From Sphagnum magellanicum (Eukaryota > Streptophyta > Sphagnopsida > Sphagnales > Sphagnaceae): a stretch of 64,000 bases of DNA. Shown in pieces: positions 36,918-47,989 of the stretch. Under the pieces are notes generated by a model. The model made no database searches. It was given only the letters and a program-made list of their open reading frames with translations, and was not told the DNA's origin. The position numbers and the translations under genes were made by a program. Numbering within the stretch: the stretch's first letter is position 1; each line of letters starts with the position of its first letter. Location of the stretch: assembly GCA_021904315.1 (NCBI GenBank), contig CM038910.1, forward strand, positions 6,200,001 through 6,264,000, read 5' to 3'.

Positions 36918-36930
36918 GGTTTAGGGTTTA
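36918..36930 (+). promoter_or_regulatory. Telo-box
   Basis: GGTTTAGGGTTTA is nearly two TTTAGGG units. Telo-boxes are known plant promoter elements of genes expressed in dividing cells. This one is about 95 bp upstream of a TATA-like site and about 300 bp upstream of the first GC-rich leader sequence, a typical position. Confidence 0.45.
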
Positions 36931-37011
36931 GCGAAGGGAGTGAGAAAGCTATGAGTATAACATAATTACACCATTACATAGATGGGTCTGAAACCATAGA
37001 TAGACTCTGGA

Positions 37012-37018
37012 TATAAAT
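37012..37018 (+). promoter_or_regulatory. Candidate TATA box
   Basis: TATAAAT stands at the point where composition changes from AT-rich spacer to the GC-richer leader of the 37-39 kb transcription unit. The start site would be near 37,045. This is inference from position only. Confidence 0.35.
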
Positions 37019-37044
37019 CCAGAAAGAAGGAGTCAAAAATGGCG

Positions 37045-38277
37045 ACTGAGGTAACCACCATGGTTAGCTTGGGAACTGGAACCCAACAGAAAACTGTTTC
37101 CCTAGCCACTTACCATCCATCCATCATGGTGAGCTGATGGGTGCTGATTCTCTTCAGACGGATGGGGGCCCGGTTAATTAACCCCTGATTTATCGCCCAT
37201 ACTTAATCGCGATTAGCGGGGTTAGGGCTGCGCTGACGAGCGGTGGCGGTGCCGTGGTCTCTTCGCTTTCCGCTCGTGGAAATCTTCAACGCAGAATCCG
37301 GTGAACTTAAGCAGATTGCACGCTCTTTGCGCATGCGTTCTTGTTGTTGTTCCTCTGGTATTTTGTCTTTCGGTGGGTTTGCTGGGTTTTGGGGAGCCGA
37401 TATTATTGTGTATCCACAAGCAAATAGCCGTCTTGAAATCTTTCGTTGAAGTAGTTTTTTTTTCCCCTCTCTGGCATCTTCTTCTGCTTTCAGAGCCTTT
37501 CGTTCCTTTGTGCTAGTTTTGTGTTTTCATGCAACTGGGCGGGGTATCTGCGTGTGTGTGTGTGTGTATCTTGAAGAGCGTTGAGGTTTTTTTTGCTTGT
37601 CTTCTTTGACGAAGGTTTTCATCTTTGCTTTCTTGCTTGCGGCCAGGAGATTGTTCTCCGGATTCAAGCATGATGAGTTCCTAGTATCAGGAGTCGCGGC
37701 GTAACGCAAATCTTTGAGGAAAGGGGGGAAGAAAGGGTTTTAAAGACCGGTTGAGAGTCAAGGGTTTCGAGATCAGTCGGCGCTGAAAATGTCTGCACTG
37801 CTTGGATTGCATCGTTGAAGGGCGGCGGCTTTCTTGGAACATAACTCTCGTGAGCAAACAGGTGAGGTTCTTTACTTGTATGGTTGGCCGGATCAGTTTC
37901 CTTTTTGGCTTAGGATCTTGGTATCCCGCGCGGATGTGAGGTATCTTTTTCTCTTTGTTTTGGTTCCTTGTCTTAGCGAGGGTTTCTTTCTTACCTTTGT
38001 CACGGTTGTTCCAATTGGGGATCAAAAACACTTTCTTAGACTCTGTGTTTCCGGGAGATGGTAGGATTGCAGGGAAGTAGTTTGCTGCCAAGATGGTCAG
38101 TGTTGGTATAGATCTGGTTGGCAGCTCTTGTCCATTTCTGGTGGGTTGTCTGCTGGTCGTGGGTGCTTTTAGTTTTTTTCCGGATTCCATATCTCTTCCT
38201 TTTTGTGGTTTTAGGCCAAGGAAACCCCTGTGGACTGATCATGAGTTCTTTTTCTGTTGGTTTTTTGGCTACTGTAG
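37045..38277 (+). other. Probable 5' leader and leader intron of the unknown gene
   Basis: The sequence is CpG- and GC-richer than its surroundings (37140-37480). It carries a (TG)8 run at 37552-37567 and contains a strong donor, ACAG|GTGAGG, with the exon ending at 37861. A pyrimidine-rich acceptor, GGCTACTGTAG, ends at 38277. Splicing these would remove about 416 bases and bring the leader to 36 bases before the ATG at 38314. The many short open frames here overlap on both strands and have no domain, which fits an untranslated leader. Confidence 0.4.
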
Positions 38278-38313
38278 TGTTTGGTAGCTGCTGTAACTAT
38301 TCCACCAACTTGA

Positions 38314-38691
38314 ATGCCGTTCACAACGTTCTCAACCATGAGCCTCGGGTGCTTAACATGCAACACAATGGAAGGCTCTACAAAATCCTTCCGGATTGAA
38401 GATGAAATGGAGACACGCTCGTTTTCTGTGCGCTTGGAAGATGATGATAGAGTTTGCCTCACCAGATGCTGGGCTAACAATAAGAAGCAACAACAGCCAC
38501 AGCTACCTCCGTCAACGACGACCACTGCCACAGAGCCAGTGTTAATGGCACAGGGATCCAAGGTTGCTCCTCTTTCAGATGAAGATATCATACCACGGCT
38601 GACTAGATGCTATGCAGTCCGCAGAGATTGCAGCTTTTTCCGCAACTGGTCTGTCAGTGAGGTTGAAGCTGCGACACTGGTTGGTCAATGA
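38314..38691 (+). CDS. Unknown 125-residue protein with repeated LTRC[WY]A motif
   Basis: A single-exon ORF runs from ATG 38314 to TGA 38689-38691. The second Met (residue 9, 38338) has the better context, with A at -3, and may be the real start. The protein has CLTC at residues 13-16, an acidic patch EDDD at 42-45 followed by LTRCWA at 49-54, a Gln/Pro/Thr-rich linker (59-73), and SDED at 88-91 followed by LTRCYA at 96-101. It therefore contains two copies of an acidic-then-LTRC[WY]A module. No signal peptide, membrane segment or known domain is seen. Good composition, a promoter-like region upstream and a poly(A) signal downstream support a real gene; the function is unknown. Confidence 0.5.
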   Translation: MPFTTFSTMSLGCLTCNTMEGSTKSFRIEDEMETRSFSVRLEDDDRVCLTRCWANNKKQQQPQLPPSTTTTATEPVLMAQGSKVAPLSDEDIIPRLTRCYAVRRDCSFFRNWSVSEVEAATLVGQ

Positions 38692-39613
38692 AGGTGCTAC
38701 CGTCATCTGATGGAGGCAAGAGGCTTGAGTGTAATCTTTCTTCATCAATTCTGGTTTGGCTTTGTAGTTAGAGCTTCCTCACTTAGTCAGGAGGCCTCAT
38801 GTCACTGGTATGTAGTGGTTAGTTCAGTGCTTGCTAGGTATTCTTTGTTTCCAGATCCTTCCAAAGAGACTGCCTACAGTTCACACTTTGCTTAGATCAT
38901 TTCCAAAACAGTCAAGTCTGTCAGGGGGTTAGTATGGGTTTTGAGTGAATTTGTGCTCAAATGATCTGACATCTCTGTTAGTAGGGTTCAAGAACAAGTT
39001 TCAGTTAACTGTACAATACTGCTTTCCTTGTATTGTGTGGTTTGTATAACATAATACTGTTGTCTCTACTCTACCTATTTGGCAGTCTTGATTAAACTTG
39101 GATCATGTCCCTGTAGAGAGTGTGTGCATGTATTCAAGTAGAGAACTAGTACTACTATGGTGTTCAGATACTCATGGTCAGATAGATATCAAAATTTTAC
39201 ATGTTATGTGCTATTATTACATTAAGGTCTGGGTTAGCAGATAATGCCATTTTCTTGACCACATTATGTACATAATTGATGATCATAGGCTCGTAGTAGT
39301 GACCAAGATGTCAAAGAACAAAAGTTTGTGGCATGTTTTTTGGTGCAGTTTGTCTGCAGTTTTGATCCTTCTCTGTTATGATGGAAGGGTGGGCACATTA
39401 ATGCTTGTTTTGGAGGTTTTGCTGTTTGTTAGATGTGGGGAGGTTTTGTTTGAAAGGTAAGATGCAGGGAGCCTGAAAGGTATGTGTTATGGTGGTTCAT
39501 AATAATGGTCATGTACTCTGGGTTCCCCTTCCGAATTTGCTTGAAGGAGATTTTGAGGATTTCCCACCAAAAAGAAATTCATGGTATTGTTATTCTTCTC
39601 TTTCTCCATTTGC

Positions 39614-39619
39614 AATAAA
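39614..39619 (+). terminator. Candidate poly(A) signal
   Basis: AATAAA at 39614 lies about 920 bases after the stop codon at 38691, in T/A-rich sequence, and would end the unknown gene's transcript near 39,640. No better AATAAA was noticed between. Confidence 0.35.
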
Positions 39620-39783
39620 AGGAATCTGTGCACAAAAGGAATCCTGAAATTGAATCCAATTCTGTGACATAACGAAAATTTAAGCCACTATGTGAGATAT
39701 GATTGTTTTTAAGGGGATCTATTTTCAGCAGCCATCATCCCACTGGAAGCCTGTGGAAAGGAACAGGATTTGGGCGTCCACCG

Positions 39784-39853
39784 GCTTGCCACAATCAAAT
39801 TGGACCAACTTTGGTTGATCTGATTCATTTGCTTGCCACAATCAAATTGGAGG
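39784..39853. repeat. Short direct duplication, 47-bp spacing
   Basis: GCTTGCCACAATCAAATTGG occurs at 39784 and again at 39831. The intervening segment GACCAACTTTGGTTG is itself partly palindromic. Confidence 0.75.
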
Positions 39854-40139
39854 TATGACGCAGGTGTGGTTGACAGGAGGGTTTATGGTTGACATCATCT
39901 TTCACCTTAGTTACCTAAACTGTATAGGTCCAGTATAGGTAGGATAGTAGGTGCCTAATAGGCAAGTAGATGGCTGCGTATGGTTTGTAGATGGACATTG
40001 AAATGCTAGTGGGTTGTAGTAAAACCAGAATGTAGGCTCTAAACCATGAGTGGAATCCGGTGGAATAAGTGTTTCCTGTCTCTGATGGTCGGCTGACCAT
40101 AGGGATTGGTAACGGAAGCGGAGAAGAAAGGAAAATTAC

Positions 40140-40380
40140 CTTGACGACTATGGCCAGCGTATTCGTCTCTGAGCAAATTTAGCCAGTTGGCTATTTTTAG
40201 TGGAGCTTGATCTCGACAGTATTTCTTGCAACATCGTCAGATTTCTTTATTAGGCCTAAAATGTAGCCTAAAATGTGAACAATCTTATCTATTTTAACTT
40301 CACTTCTACCCATAAGCCAAGTTTGGCTAAATCTTCTTGTGGTTAATTGCCAGTTTGGAAAAATTGGAAGTAACACAGAA
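40140..40380. repeat. Diverged relative of the TAGCCAAATTTGGCTA MITE family
   Basis: The segment ATAAGCCAAGTTTGGCTAAA, then TCTTCTTGTGGTTAATTGCC (about 40311-40365), parallels the right end of the 35.2-kb foldback MITE. The left side (GAGCAAATTTAGCCAGTTGG near 40170) is weaker. Element ends could not be set. Confidence 0.4.
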
Positions 40381-42341
40381 GAGAAGAAAGAAAGTAACAG
40401 TGTTGGAAAGAGACAGTAGGATTTTGGGTAGCTTCCCCATATAACACTGACCTTTTCTTTCCAGCATTTTCATTAGATTTAAAACATTTCTTACACTTTT
40501 TTGGAGATAATTATCACATTTAGTAGAATCTTCAAAAAAGAGAGCTGGAAAGATTGACAGTAGTGGAGAGGAGATTTGGACCGACTGGAAAAGAAATAGA
40601 AAAGATAAAGAGCGCCAGTGCTTTACACAAGGTGGTAGGCCCCTAGAGACCCTATGTTTAATGGTGACCAGCAGTTACCTTCATCTCTAGATACTTCTTA
40701 TATCGAATGTTGTCCTCAAAAAACCTCAACTTCTCCAGAGAACACAGAGAAAAACTAAGCAGAAAAAAAACACTGCTTTATGGTGCCAAACGAATTCTGC
40801 ACAGAAATTCTGCACAACGCAGCATGCACCTAATATAAAATATTGAAAATATTATTAGAATCTAAAACATAAAAAAACTTCACAATTCAAAAGCAAAAAA
40901 AGTGATTTTAAAAATAAAGATACTAATCATTTGCCCTAGGCTCCAACTTGTTACACAACTATGCCACACTTGACAACATGAGAAATATTATGATGGAAAA
41001 TATCCATTTTCATGTCAATGTTAACATTTTAAGCACTCCTCTGAAAATCTTGGGTTATTGGTAAAAACATCCAAGAAATTATTTTTCTCTTAATACATGA
41101 AACCACAGTTGATATTTCAAACCAAGTTTTTTCAAAAATTGATACATAAATTGAGAGAAATGGACTGCAACAAATTAGTACCAATGCAGATATTAGTTTA
41201 GAAACAACAACAAATTAGTAAAACATTCATTGGTACATTCATTTGAGGAGGAACATGTTATTGTTATCTACCAAAAGAAAATGAGACTAAATTTCATGCT
41301 CTGCTACTTTCATTACTCTCAACCTCTGGAGAAGGAACTAACTCGACAGAACAGAACTTCACACTCCTCTTCAAACAAACATCTGCATATTAGAAGTTTT
41401 AGAACTTCTAAACCATGATGACAATCCGCCCTGCCTACCCTACCAGAGATCGCTTCTCTACCAAAGGAGGAATTAAAAAATGATGGAGAAAATGGGGAAA
41501 CAAAGAGGAGAAAGATCTGTACCAATCTTGAGAGAGTTCAAGAACTTGGTACTGCTCCAAAGGGTCTTCAAATCCAAGAATTGCCCATGAGTTTCCTAAA
41601 TATTGGCAACCTATAAAAGGCCAACAAGCATTGGCAGAGAGAACGGCTTTCTAGAAGAAGCTCAGGAGTAAAGAAACATTCAGAGACAACAACAGGATTG
41701 AGAAAAGTAGGAATTATTCAGGTTTTGTACATCTGGTTGAACATCTGGTGTTTTCCATGTGTAAAAGAAACAAGCTAAAATAATTGAAACAAAACATGGG
41801 AGAGAGAATTGGTGAAACTTATCTTTCTTTCCAGACACCAAAGAAGAATCTCTCCTCAAGCTTACATAGATCACTGCTGGATAAATTTCAGCTTACTCCT
41901 TCCAAACAAACCACAATTGCTCTTGAAAACAGCTCTAAGGCACAATGCATTTTCTCTTTCCATATGAGAAAGGACCATGGACCTGCACTGGAACCATCAA
42001 CAACCTCAATGCAGTCCCCAGTTATGGCCTTATGAGCATGTTTGTGCGTGTGCCTATACAACTACACACAATAGTAGGTGTGTTCCATAATTGTGCACAA
42101 AACCAGGTCACATTCAAACCACTCACTACAGTGACATCCCAAAAAGGCTGCAAAACAACTTGACGACACTTATCATGGGATTGTGATATTTCCTCGGTGG
42201 ATTACGCTTGCATTGCACAGTTCAAGTCCTTGTTTCTGGGTGCTCCAGCAGTTTCCACAATATTTGCATCTCAAGGTAACCAGGTCTGCTGGAACCATCA
42301 TATGCCATTTGGCCTTCAAATTGAACATGAGGCTAACAAGA

Positions 42342-45300
42342 CTACCTCCACTTCACAGCAGCTTTTCCTTGATCACCTCCCAAAGATTTTCTCCGAATAG
42401 GTGACTCAATGCCAGTGATGTCTATAGATTTCTCTTTGAAAAGTCCCCCTGGGAGACTTGTCCGCACCTGACAAATTCATTGTGAAAAGGAATTATAATA
42501 ACTTCAAATATAAACCAGATGAAGTAGGTAAATGAAGTAAAGAGCCTAGTGTAGAACAACAATTACCAAATGATCTATCAGTTACCTGAGATATAGATTT
42601 TGCACGAGGAGCTGGGGAGATGGGTTTGCTGATTCGAGCAGCCCCATTTAACGAGAGCCGCTTTTGATGTTTCCTTGGTGATTCATCACCCTCAGTCCTA
42701 TTTTGAGGGCTTCCAAGCAAACGGAACTTAGCCTTCGCAGATTCTGTCGCTGCCATGTAGCGGCTTGTTGTTGGCTTGAAACTTGCAGGAAGATCATTTT
42801 CACCAGTCTCCGCCTCCTTAGTGTTGTTTGCAATATCATTCAGAGGCTTCTTGTTGCCTGTATGAGGCCATTATCACACCCATGTCAGAATGTACAGTAG
42901 ATGTCTGTAGCTATTGGCAATAATCTGTCTGGCATATACTGTACAGCAAGCTTGAACAGCATACAGTAGTTCAGACAAACTGGTAGACACAGTGAGCAAA
43001 GAACAAGAAATTGACAGCAGGTTTATCTCCCAACCATAGTGACAAAACTTTCACCACCTTTGATGAAATGGTTTGATAGGTGCTTTTATGTGAAGACCAG
43101 AGGGTTTACCTGCTTGGGATTGCTGGGGACTAGCTTTGCCCATGCTCTCTCCTTCATGATCAACTCCATTACAGCCAGGGCTGTGAAGTGATGATGAGTT
43201 ATTTCCATTAGTTGTCACTTCCTTCAATTCATAAGGTTCATGAGAGAAACTGCTTGGTAGATCTGAAGGAACTTTTACAGTGAATGGATGTTCTGGTGAT
43301 GGTGGTAATATCACAGTTTTCTCATGCGCAGCTGATGAGAAGGATGCATCTTCCACATCTGCAGACAATGATGGCATCTGAGCTGCTGCATCTTCAACCT
43401 CTGTGGATAGTGCCTGCTCTGTAGATGGGACCTCCTCAGAAGGTGTGGTGTTCTGTATTGGGAGATCAGCAGCCATGGAGTCATGAATGTATGGTGGGGA
43501 CGGAAGGGGCAAAGGAACAGCTGGCTTCTTCCCATTTTGAACTGGTCGAGACACTGAAACAGGCTTTTCTTCACCTTTCTTTGTTGAGGATTTCCCTCCA
43601 ACCTTGAGAGAGATGTCACCTGGGTCAACATGCTTGTCAATATGCTTTGTCCTGGCCTCCAATGACTTCAGAGATGGAATGGCTTGCGAACCATCTTTCA
43701 GTTGATCAAGGCTGCGATTTTCCCAGGGACGGGCAGCCATCCATCGATCCATCCAACTCCAACCCCAATGTGGTTGATCTGGTTCAGTGTCAATAAACAG
43801 CATGTTCCGCTGTGGGGTACTTCGCTTCAACTGTCCATGCACATAAAAGGATGGACATATACTTACTTTCAGCAACATGATAGCTAACAACATAAGACTT
43901 GAGAACCGATACAACTTACCAAAACTTTATGTACTATCTCAGTACCTGAATTTAGTAAACATACCTGTTGAGAAAATGCATAGGCCATGGCCCGCTCACG
44001 CTTCCGAGCTGCCTCTTCTCTAATCTGCAATTTAGCCTTGTTGTCTTGCCCTGTTGTCCAACTTCCTTCCTGGAAAGACCAGCCAAAGCCCCCATGTAGA
44101 CAAAGAGGGTTCTGTGTTTTAGGTTACATTCTAAGTGTTACTTCTTACATCAATGCACTTCCAAACAGAAGAGACCACCTCCTAAACTTGCTGAACTTGC
44201 CTCAAGAACTCATAATGGGTATGTACCTTTAGGATACCAATCTATTTCCAGTGAAATCTGTGAAATGGGAACCTTACTAACAGTCACCATAGCATTCGCT
44301 GACATACAGGGAATGTGATGTTTGAAGTGAACTGAAGTTAACAACAGTAACAACAGTAGGGATCAAACATACAGCAGCTTTACTAGGTCGAGAGACAAGC
44401 TGGCGACGTTGTCTAATTTGCTGCTGTACAGCTTGACCATCCTCTGACATGCGAACGCGACGAGCTCGTACTCGAGCTTGAACTCGCACAAGAGCTTCCA
44501 TAGCTCGCAGTGTTGTGGCAGCTTGTCTCCTCACAGTGTGTCCACGAACCAATGCTTGAAGTCTTATCACACCTTTCAGAGCCTACCAAGAGGGCAAAGA
44601 ATTAAAATTTCTTCTCTAAAATCGTACCAAGTATCATGCGAGCAAATTCAGATTTAAGGATTTCTTTGATGGATATATCAGCATGTAAGGCACTTCGAAA
44701 TGTTAATAAAGACTTCCACACAGATATACAGCTTCTAGGACAAATGGTGATGAAATTTGTATCATGATTGGATGGATCATTGTTCTCTTGCAGAAGCATG
44801 GAGTTTCTGAGAGAATACAAAGTACTGACACTGCCTCCTTACCAAATGACTACGGAAAGCTCGCTGGATTTTGATAGCTGCCCACTCTTCCCTGCTCACA
44901 GTATCGTTTCCATTGACTTCAATGTTGCCCTTTGACTGTGAAATACCATCCTTTTGAAACCCATCTATAAGATTGACTTGATCACCAGCCAGTTCTTCGT
45001 CCAAAACTCCCTTGCTTCGTTCCTGCTCACCGTTCAGAATGCCAGTTTTCTCTATAGTCGGCAGTGGCAGTGGCACTGGTTTGGTGGTAGTCAAATTGTC
45101 AAAATTAGTGTGCCGGATCGCCTTGGCTGACTTTTTCTTTACGGCAATCACAGCACCAATGAAACAGTGATCAGAAAAATCAGCATGAAAGAAGTCTTAA
45201 GGAAGAAAACACCAGAGCCAGTTTCTTCTACATCCCACCCCACTCAGCTTCACCTAGCCATAAACAAGAAGAATAGCACCCAAGTCCAATCACAGGTGAT

Positions 45301-45607
45301 ATCACTATACATCTATACAAAGTATTACTGCACTAGAATTGAGACTTAGTGTGAAACCAAAACGATACAAGAAGAAAGAAGTGAATGGTTCATCATTTGT
45401 ATTGATTGAAGAAGAATCAGAGAATGTGGGCTCGATTGAGGATTGAATCAAGACAGGAAAGGCAGTGGCAGCAGCAACTAGAAAGACTGTTCATGGAGAG
45501 GGCAATTATACCTGATCATCTTTACTATTAGCCGCCTTCTCCTTTGAGGGAGACCTGAATGCCTTGGTCACAGCCTTAAACCACTTCCCAGGATTTGCCT
45601 TCCCCAT
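42342..45607 (-). CDS. IQD (IQ67-domain) calmodulin-binding protein, seven coding exons
   Basis: Minus-strand coding exons: 45607-45512, 45136-44843, 44582-44373, 44069-43965, 43830-43110, 42857-42586, 42467-42342. Every intron is GT/AG, phases are consistent, and the total is 1824 nt (607 codons plus stop). The start has an in-frame TAA 18 bases upstream. The N-terminus [13 protein letters not shown] is typical of IQDs. The IQ67 domain starts at about residue 115 ([16 protein letters not shown], then [15 protein letters not shown] and [15 protein letters not shown]), with the family's phase-0 intron after codon 16. [16 protein letters not shown] is at about 257-272. [13 protein letters not shown] at 509-521 is the DUF4005 signature, near a basic Ser/Pro-rich C-terminus. 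IQDs bind calmodulin and act as scaffolds at microtubules and the plasma membrane. The exon 2/3 join lacks six family residues (see findings). Which IQD paralogue it is cannot be said. Confidence 0.92.
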
Positions 45608-46380
45608 GGTATGGAATTTCCTTTACACTGGCGTTGGGTGCTGCATAAACTTCAGCCAGGAATTGAATTGATTTAGCTGGGATTCTTTGAAGAGTTCTAG
45701 GCAACAAACATTGCATGCATGTCGTTATTTGACCACTGCAGTTCTTGTAGAATAAGAAAGATATGTTCACCATGACAATGCAACCAGGAAGTTCTACATA
45801 GATATCATGGAATCATGGAAATCTCTACTTGTCACTCTCTATCCTCTGTCTTCATCAGATGCACAGCCATATTGGTAAAGACAGCACCAGGAGGACAACA
45901 CTGAATTGACTCTTTGATGCAGAACTCTCTGTTGTGTGAGAATTGGACCAGGAAGACTGAAGAACAAATGGGAGCAACTCCAGATCCTGAAACTAGCCAT
46001 CACATCATGAGTTCAATATCATCACATAGAGCCAAGGTGCAAAAGATAGTGAACTCGAGATAACCAAGACTGATTACTGATAGGGCTGAAGGAGGATGGA
46101 ACAGTATTGTTCAAGCTGTACCAGATTTGTAAGCTAGTACTTTTCTCCACTTGATATCTCCAATCGTTGCTGAAGAAAAGAAGGTTTCGACAAAAGCGAC
46201 AACACACTGCCAACGCCAAGTTCTCAGCAGTCTCTATACGATGCTCCTTGGCAATTCTAGAGGCCTTCTAGAGGAAAAAAAGACATCCAACATTCAGAGA
46301 TGAAAATGTCTCCAAAATGCAACCAAACAAACACACACACAGTGTCAGAAACCCAAAACCAGTCAAAAATAAAAATAAAA
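45608..46380 (-). other. 5' untranslated region or leader intron of the IQD gene
   Basis: No coding sequence is supported. The segment lies between the IQD start codon and the duplicated leader-like units. A possible acceptor CTACAAGAACTGCAG is near 45737 on the minus strand, but the leader exon/intron structure cannot be settled without transcripts. Confidence 0.4.
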
Positions 46381-46383
46381 TCC

Positions 46384-47030
46384 CGTAACGATCTACTCAG
46401 TTGATCTAAACTCATCAGAAGCTTCACAGAACCGCAGATTAAAGCTTCGATTGAAACCCGACATACATACGTGTATATATTATCAACAAAGATTATCAAG
46501 CAGCAGGAGGTTCTGACAACAAACAGAAGTTCCTCTTTTACCGTTTTCTCCCTATAATAAATACAACCACCGCAGACGAAGAAAGAAGGGGATGGAAAAA
46601 ATAAACGGACATCTCTCTCACCTTACCAACAACATTTGTTCTTCGCACTTGATAAAAGCTACTAGCTAGTTCTCGTCAGAAACAAAGAAAATTCTCGTAA
46701 CGATCTACCTATGCAGCCAATCTACACTCATCATCAGAAGCTTCACAAAATCACAGATTAAAGCTTCGTTTAAAACCCGAGAAATAGAGCACAAAAACAT
46801 TCCCAAGCATCAGCAGGAATAGGAGTAGCAGCTTCTGACAACAACAAACAACAACATTTCCTGTTTTAGATTTTTTTCTCCCTATAATAACAAATGCAAC
46901 GACAACAGACGAAGAAGAAAGAAGGTAATGGACACAATAAACAGACATGTTCAGATTGTTGTCTCTCTCACCTTACTAACAACATTTGTTCTTCGCACTT
47001 GAATATAGAAGCTACTAGTTCTCCTCCGCC
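46384..47030 (-). repeat. Tandem duplication of an IQD leader-like unit with splice donor
   Basis: Two diverged copies run 46384-46676 and 46696-47030, offset 312-350 bp. Shared landmarks in order are CGTAACGATCTAC, CAGAAGCTTCACA, CAGATTAAAGCTTCG, TTCTCCCTATAATAA, CAGACGAAGAA and ACAACATTTGTTCTTCGCAC. On the minus strand each copy has AAATGTTGTT, then G/A, then GTAAGGTGAGAGAG, a good splice-donor context, so each may carry a leader exon end. This suggests alternative first exons or promoters for the IQD gene; that is inference. Confidence 0.65.
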
Positions 47031-47079
47031 ACCATCATTCCGATGCAGCTGGATCGATTTTCTTCGTCTGTTTGTAATC

Positions 47080-47160
47080 TCCCTCTGTCTATCTCTTCTC
47101 CGGCAGCCTCTCTCTGTTTCTCTCTCTGTCTCTCTGTGTCTATCTCTTTGCGCGCACACA
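47080..47160. repeat. CT/GA-rich low-complexity tract
   Basis: The plus strand shows TCTCTCTGTTTCTCTCTCTG and similar words, so the IQD-sense strand is GA-rich. Such tracts are frequent in plant 5' leaders and promoters. Overlapping open frames (46968-47357 minus, 46894-47220 plus) are low-complexity artefacts. Confidence 0.7.
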
Positions 47161-47520
47161 AGAAGAGCACGCCAAACACCAGTACTCTGCAAAATGCGCA
47201 ATACTCGTCCTCCACAGTAGCAGAGAGGGAAAGAAGAAGTACTGACAAGAGCGTGGGTGATGTGTAAAAGACGAACTCTGTTTACACAAATAAGCCAAAC
47301 AAACAAGAAACTTTTATTTTCAGTCCTTTCCTTTCCTTTCCTTTTCTTTTTGAGCACACAATGAAGTGCTCTCTTTACTCATTACACTGCTCTTCTCCAA
47401 AATGATGCGCACTGCTGGTCTTTCATCCTCCTCCCACAGTAATGGAAAGAAGAAAGTGTACCTACTTACAAGAGCAGCATCGTCATGTGTAAAAGACAAA
47501 CTCTGTTTACATACATACCA
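47160..47520 (-). repeat. Second local duplication upstream of the IQD gene
   Basis: A block with the landmarks ACAAGAGC...ATGTGTAAAAGACGAACTCT and GTTTACA at about 47245-47290 recurs as ACAAGAGC...ATGTGTAAAAGACAAACTCT and GTTTACA at about 47468-47513. CTCC.CACAGTA.. GAAAG precedes both. It is separate from the 46.4-47.0 kb duplication. Confidence 0.6.
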
Positions 47521-47551
47521 AGGGGCTTGGTTGCCAATTATGAAAACACAG

Positions 47552-47583
47552 CCCCCTCCCCCCTTACCCCCCCCACCCCCTCG
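47552..47583 (-). promoter_or_regulatory. G-rich tract upstream of IQD, possible G-quadruplex
   Basis: The plus strand is a run of C blocks (CCCCCTCCCCCC, CCCCCCCC, CCCCCC) separated by one to three bases. The minus strand, the IQD sense strand, therefore has four or more G-runs that could form a G-quadruplex. Its role as a regulatory site is unproven. Confidence 0.35.
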
Positions 47584-47724
47584 CCCACCAACCATAACTC
47601 CACTCCGGGTGTCGTCGGGTGGCCCTGAGGTCCCTACCCTTTAGGTCCTAACGGATACGCCACCGGGGATCATTATTATTGTTTACGTTCCAAGCGAGTA
47701 ATTGCTGCGACCAGACGAGGCCCC

Positions 47725-47743
47725 GCCCGTTTTTCTAACGGGC
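47725..47743. repeat. Short GC-rich hairpin
   Basis: GCCCGTT TTTCT AACGGGC is a perfect 7-bp stem with a 5-base loop in a GC-rich patch (47640-47760). No T-run follows in a way that would suggest a specific function. Confidence 0.6.
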
Positions 47744-47989
47744 CGCCCTTCGGAAAACGTCTATTTTCATTTAATTCTAAGTTCTATCTCTTTTTGTCGT
47801 GCATTAGAAATAAAATTCAAGCCGTTTATTAAAACACACGTAGAGAGAGAGAGAAAGAGATTCTAAACAGTGATTTTTTAATTCGGCGAATGTTTTTTAG
47901 AAAATGAAAAAAAGCACGAGAATTTTGTCATTTTCATGAGTTTTTTTCGCCATTTTTCGAAATAAAAAGAATTCAATTAGCCACACCTA

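Noticed and set aside
37243-38190. Many overlapping frames on both strands before the 38.3-kb ORF
   Set aside because: High GC makes stops rare here; mutually overlapping frames without domains fit an untranslated leader better.
38118-38399. 93-codon frame overlapping the unknown gene's start (MAALVHFWWVV...)
   Set aside because: Its hydrophobic first half lies in the predicted leader intron and it overlaps the better-supported 38,314 frame.
43311-43640. 109-codon frame inside IQD exon 5
   Set aside because: Out-of-frame shadow of a confirmed exon.
46894-47595. Frames rich in Ser, Arg or Gly on both strands near 47 kb
   Set aside because: Low-complexity CT/GA and C-run translations in the IQD promoter and leader region.
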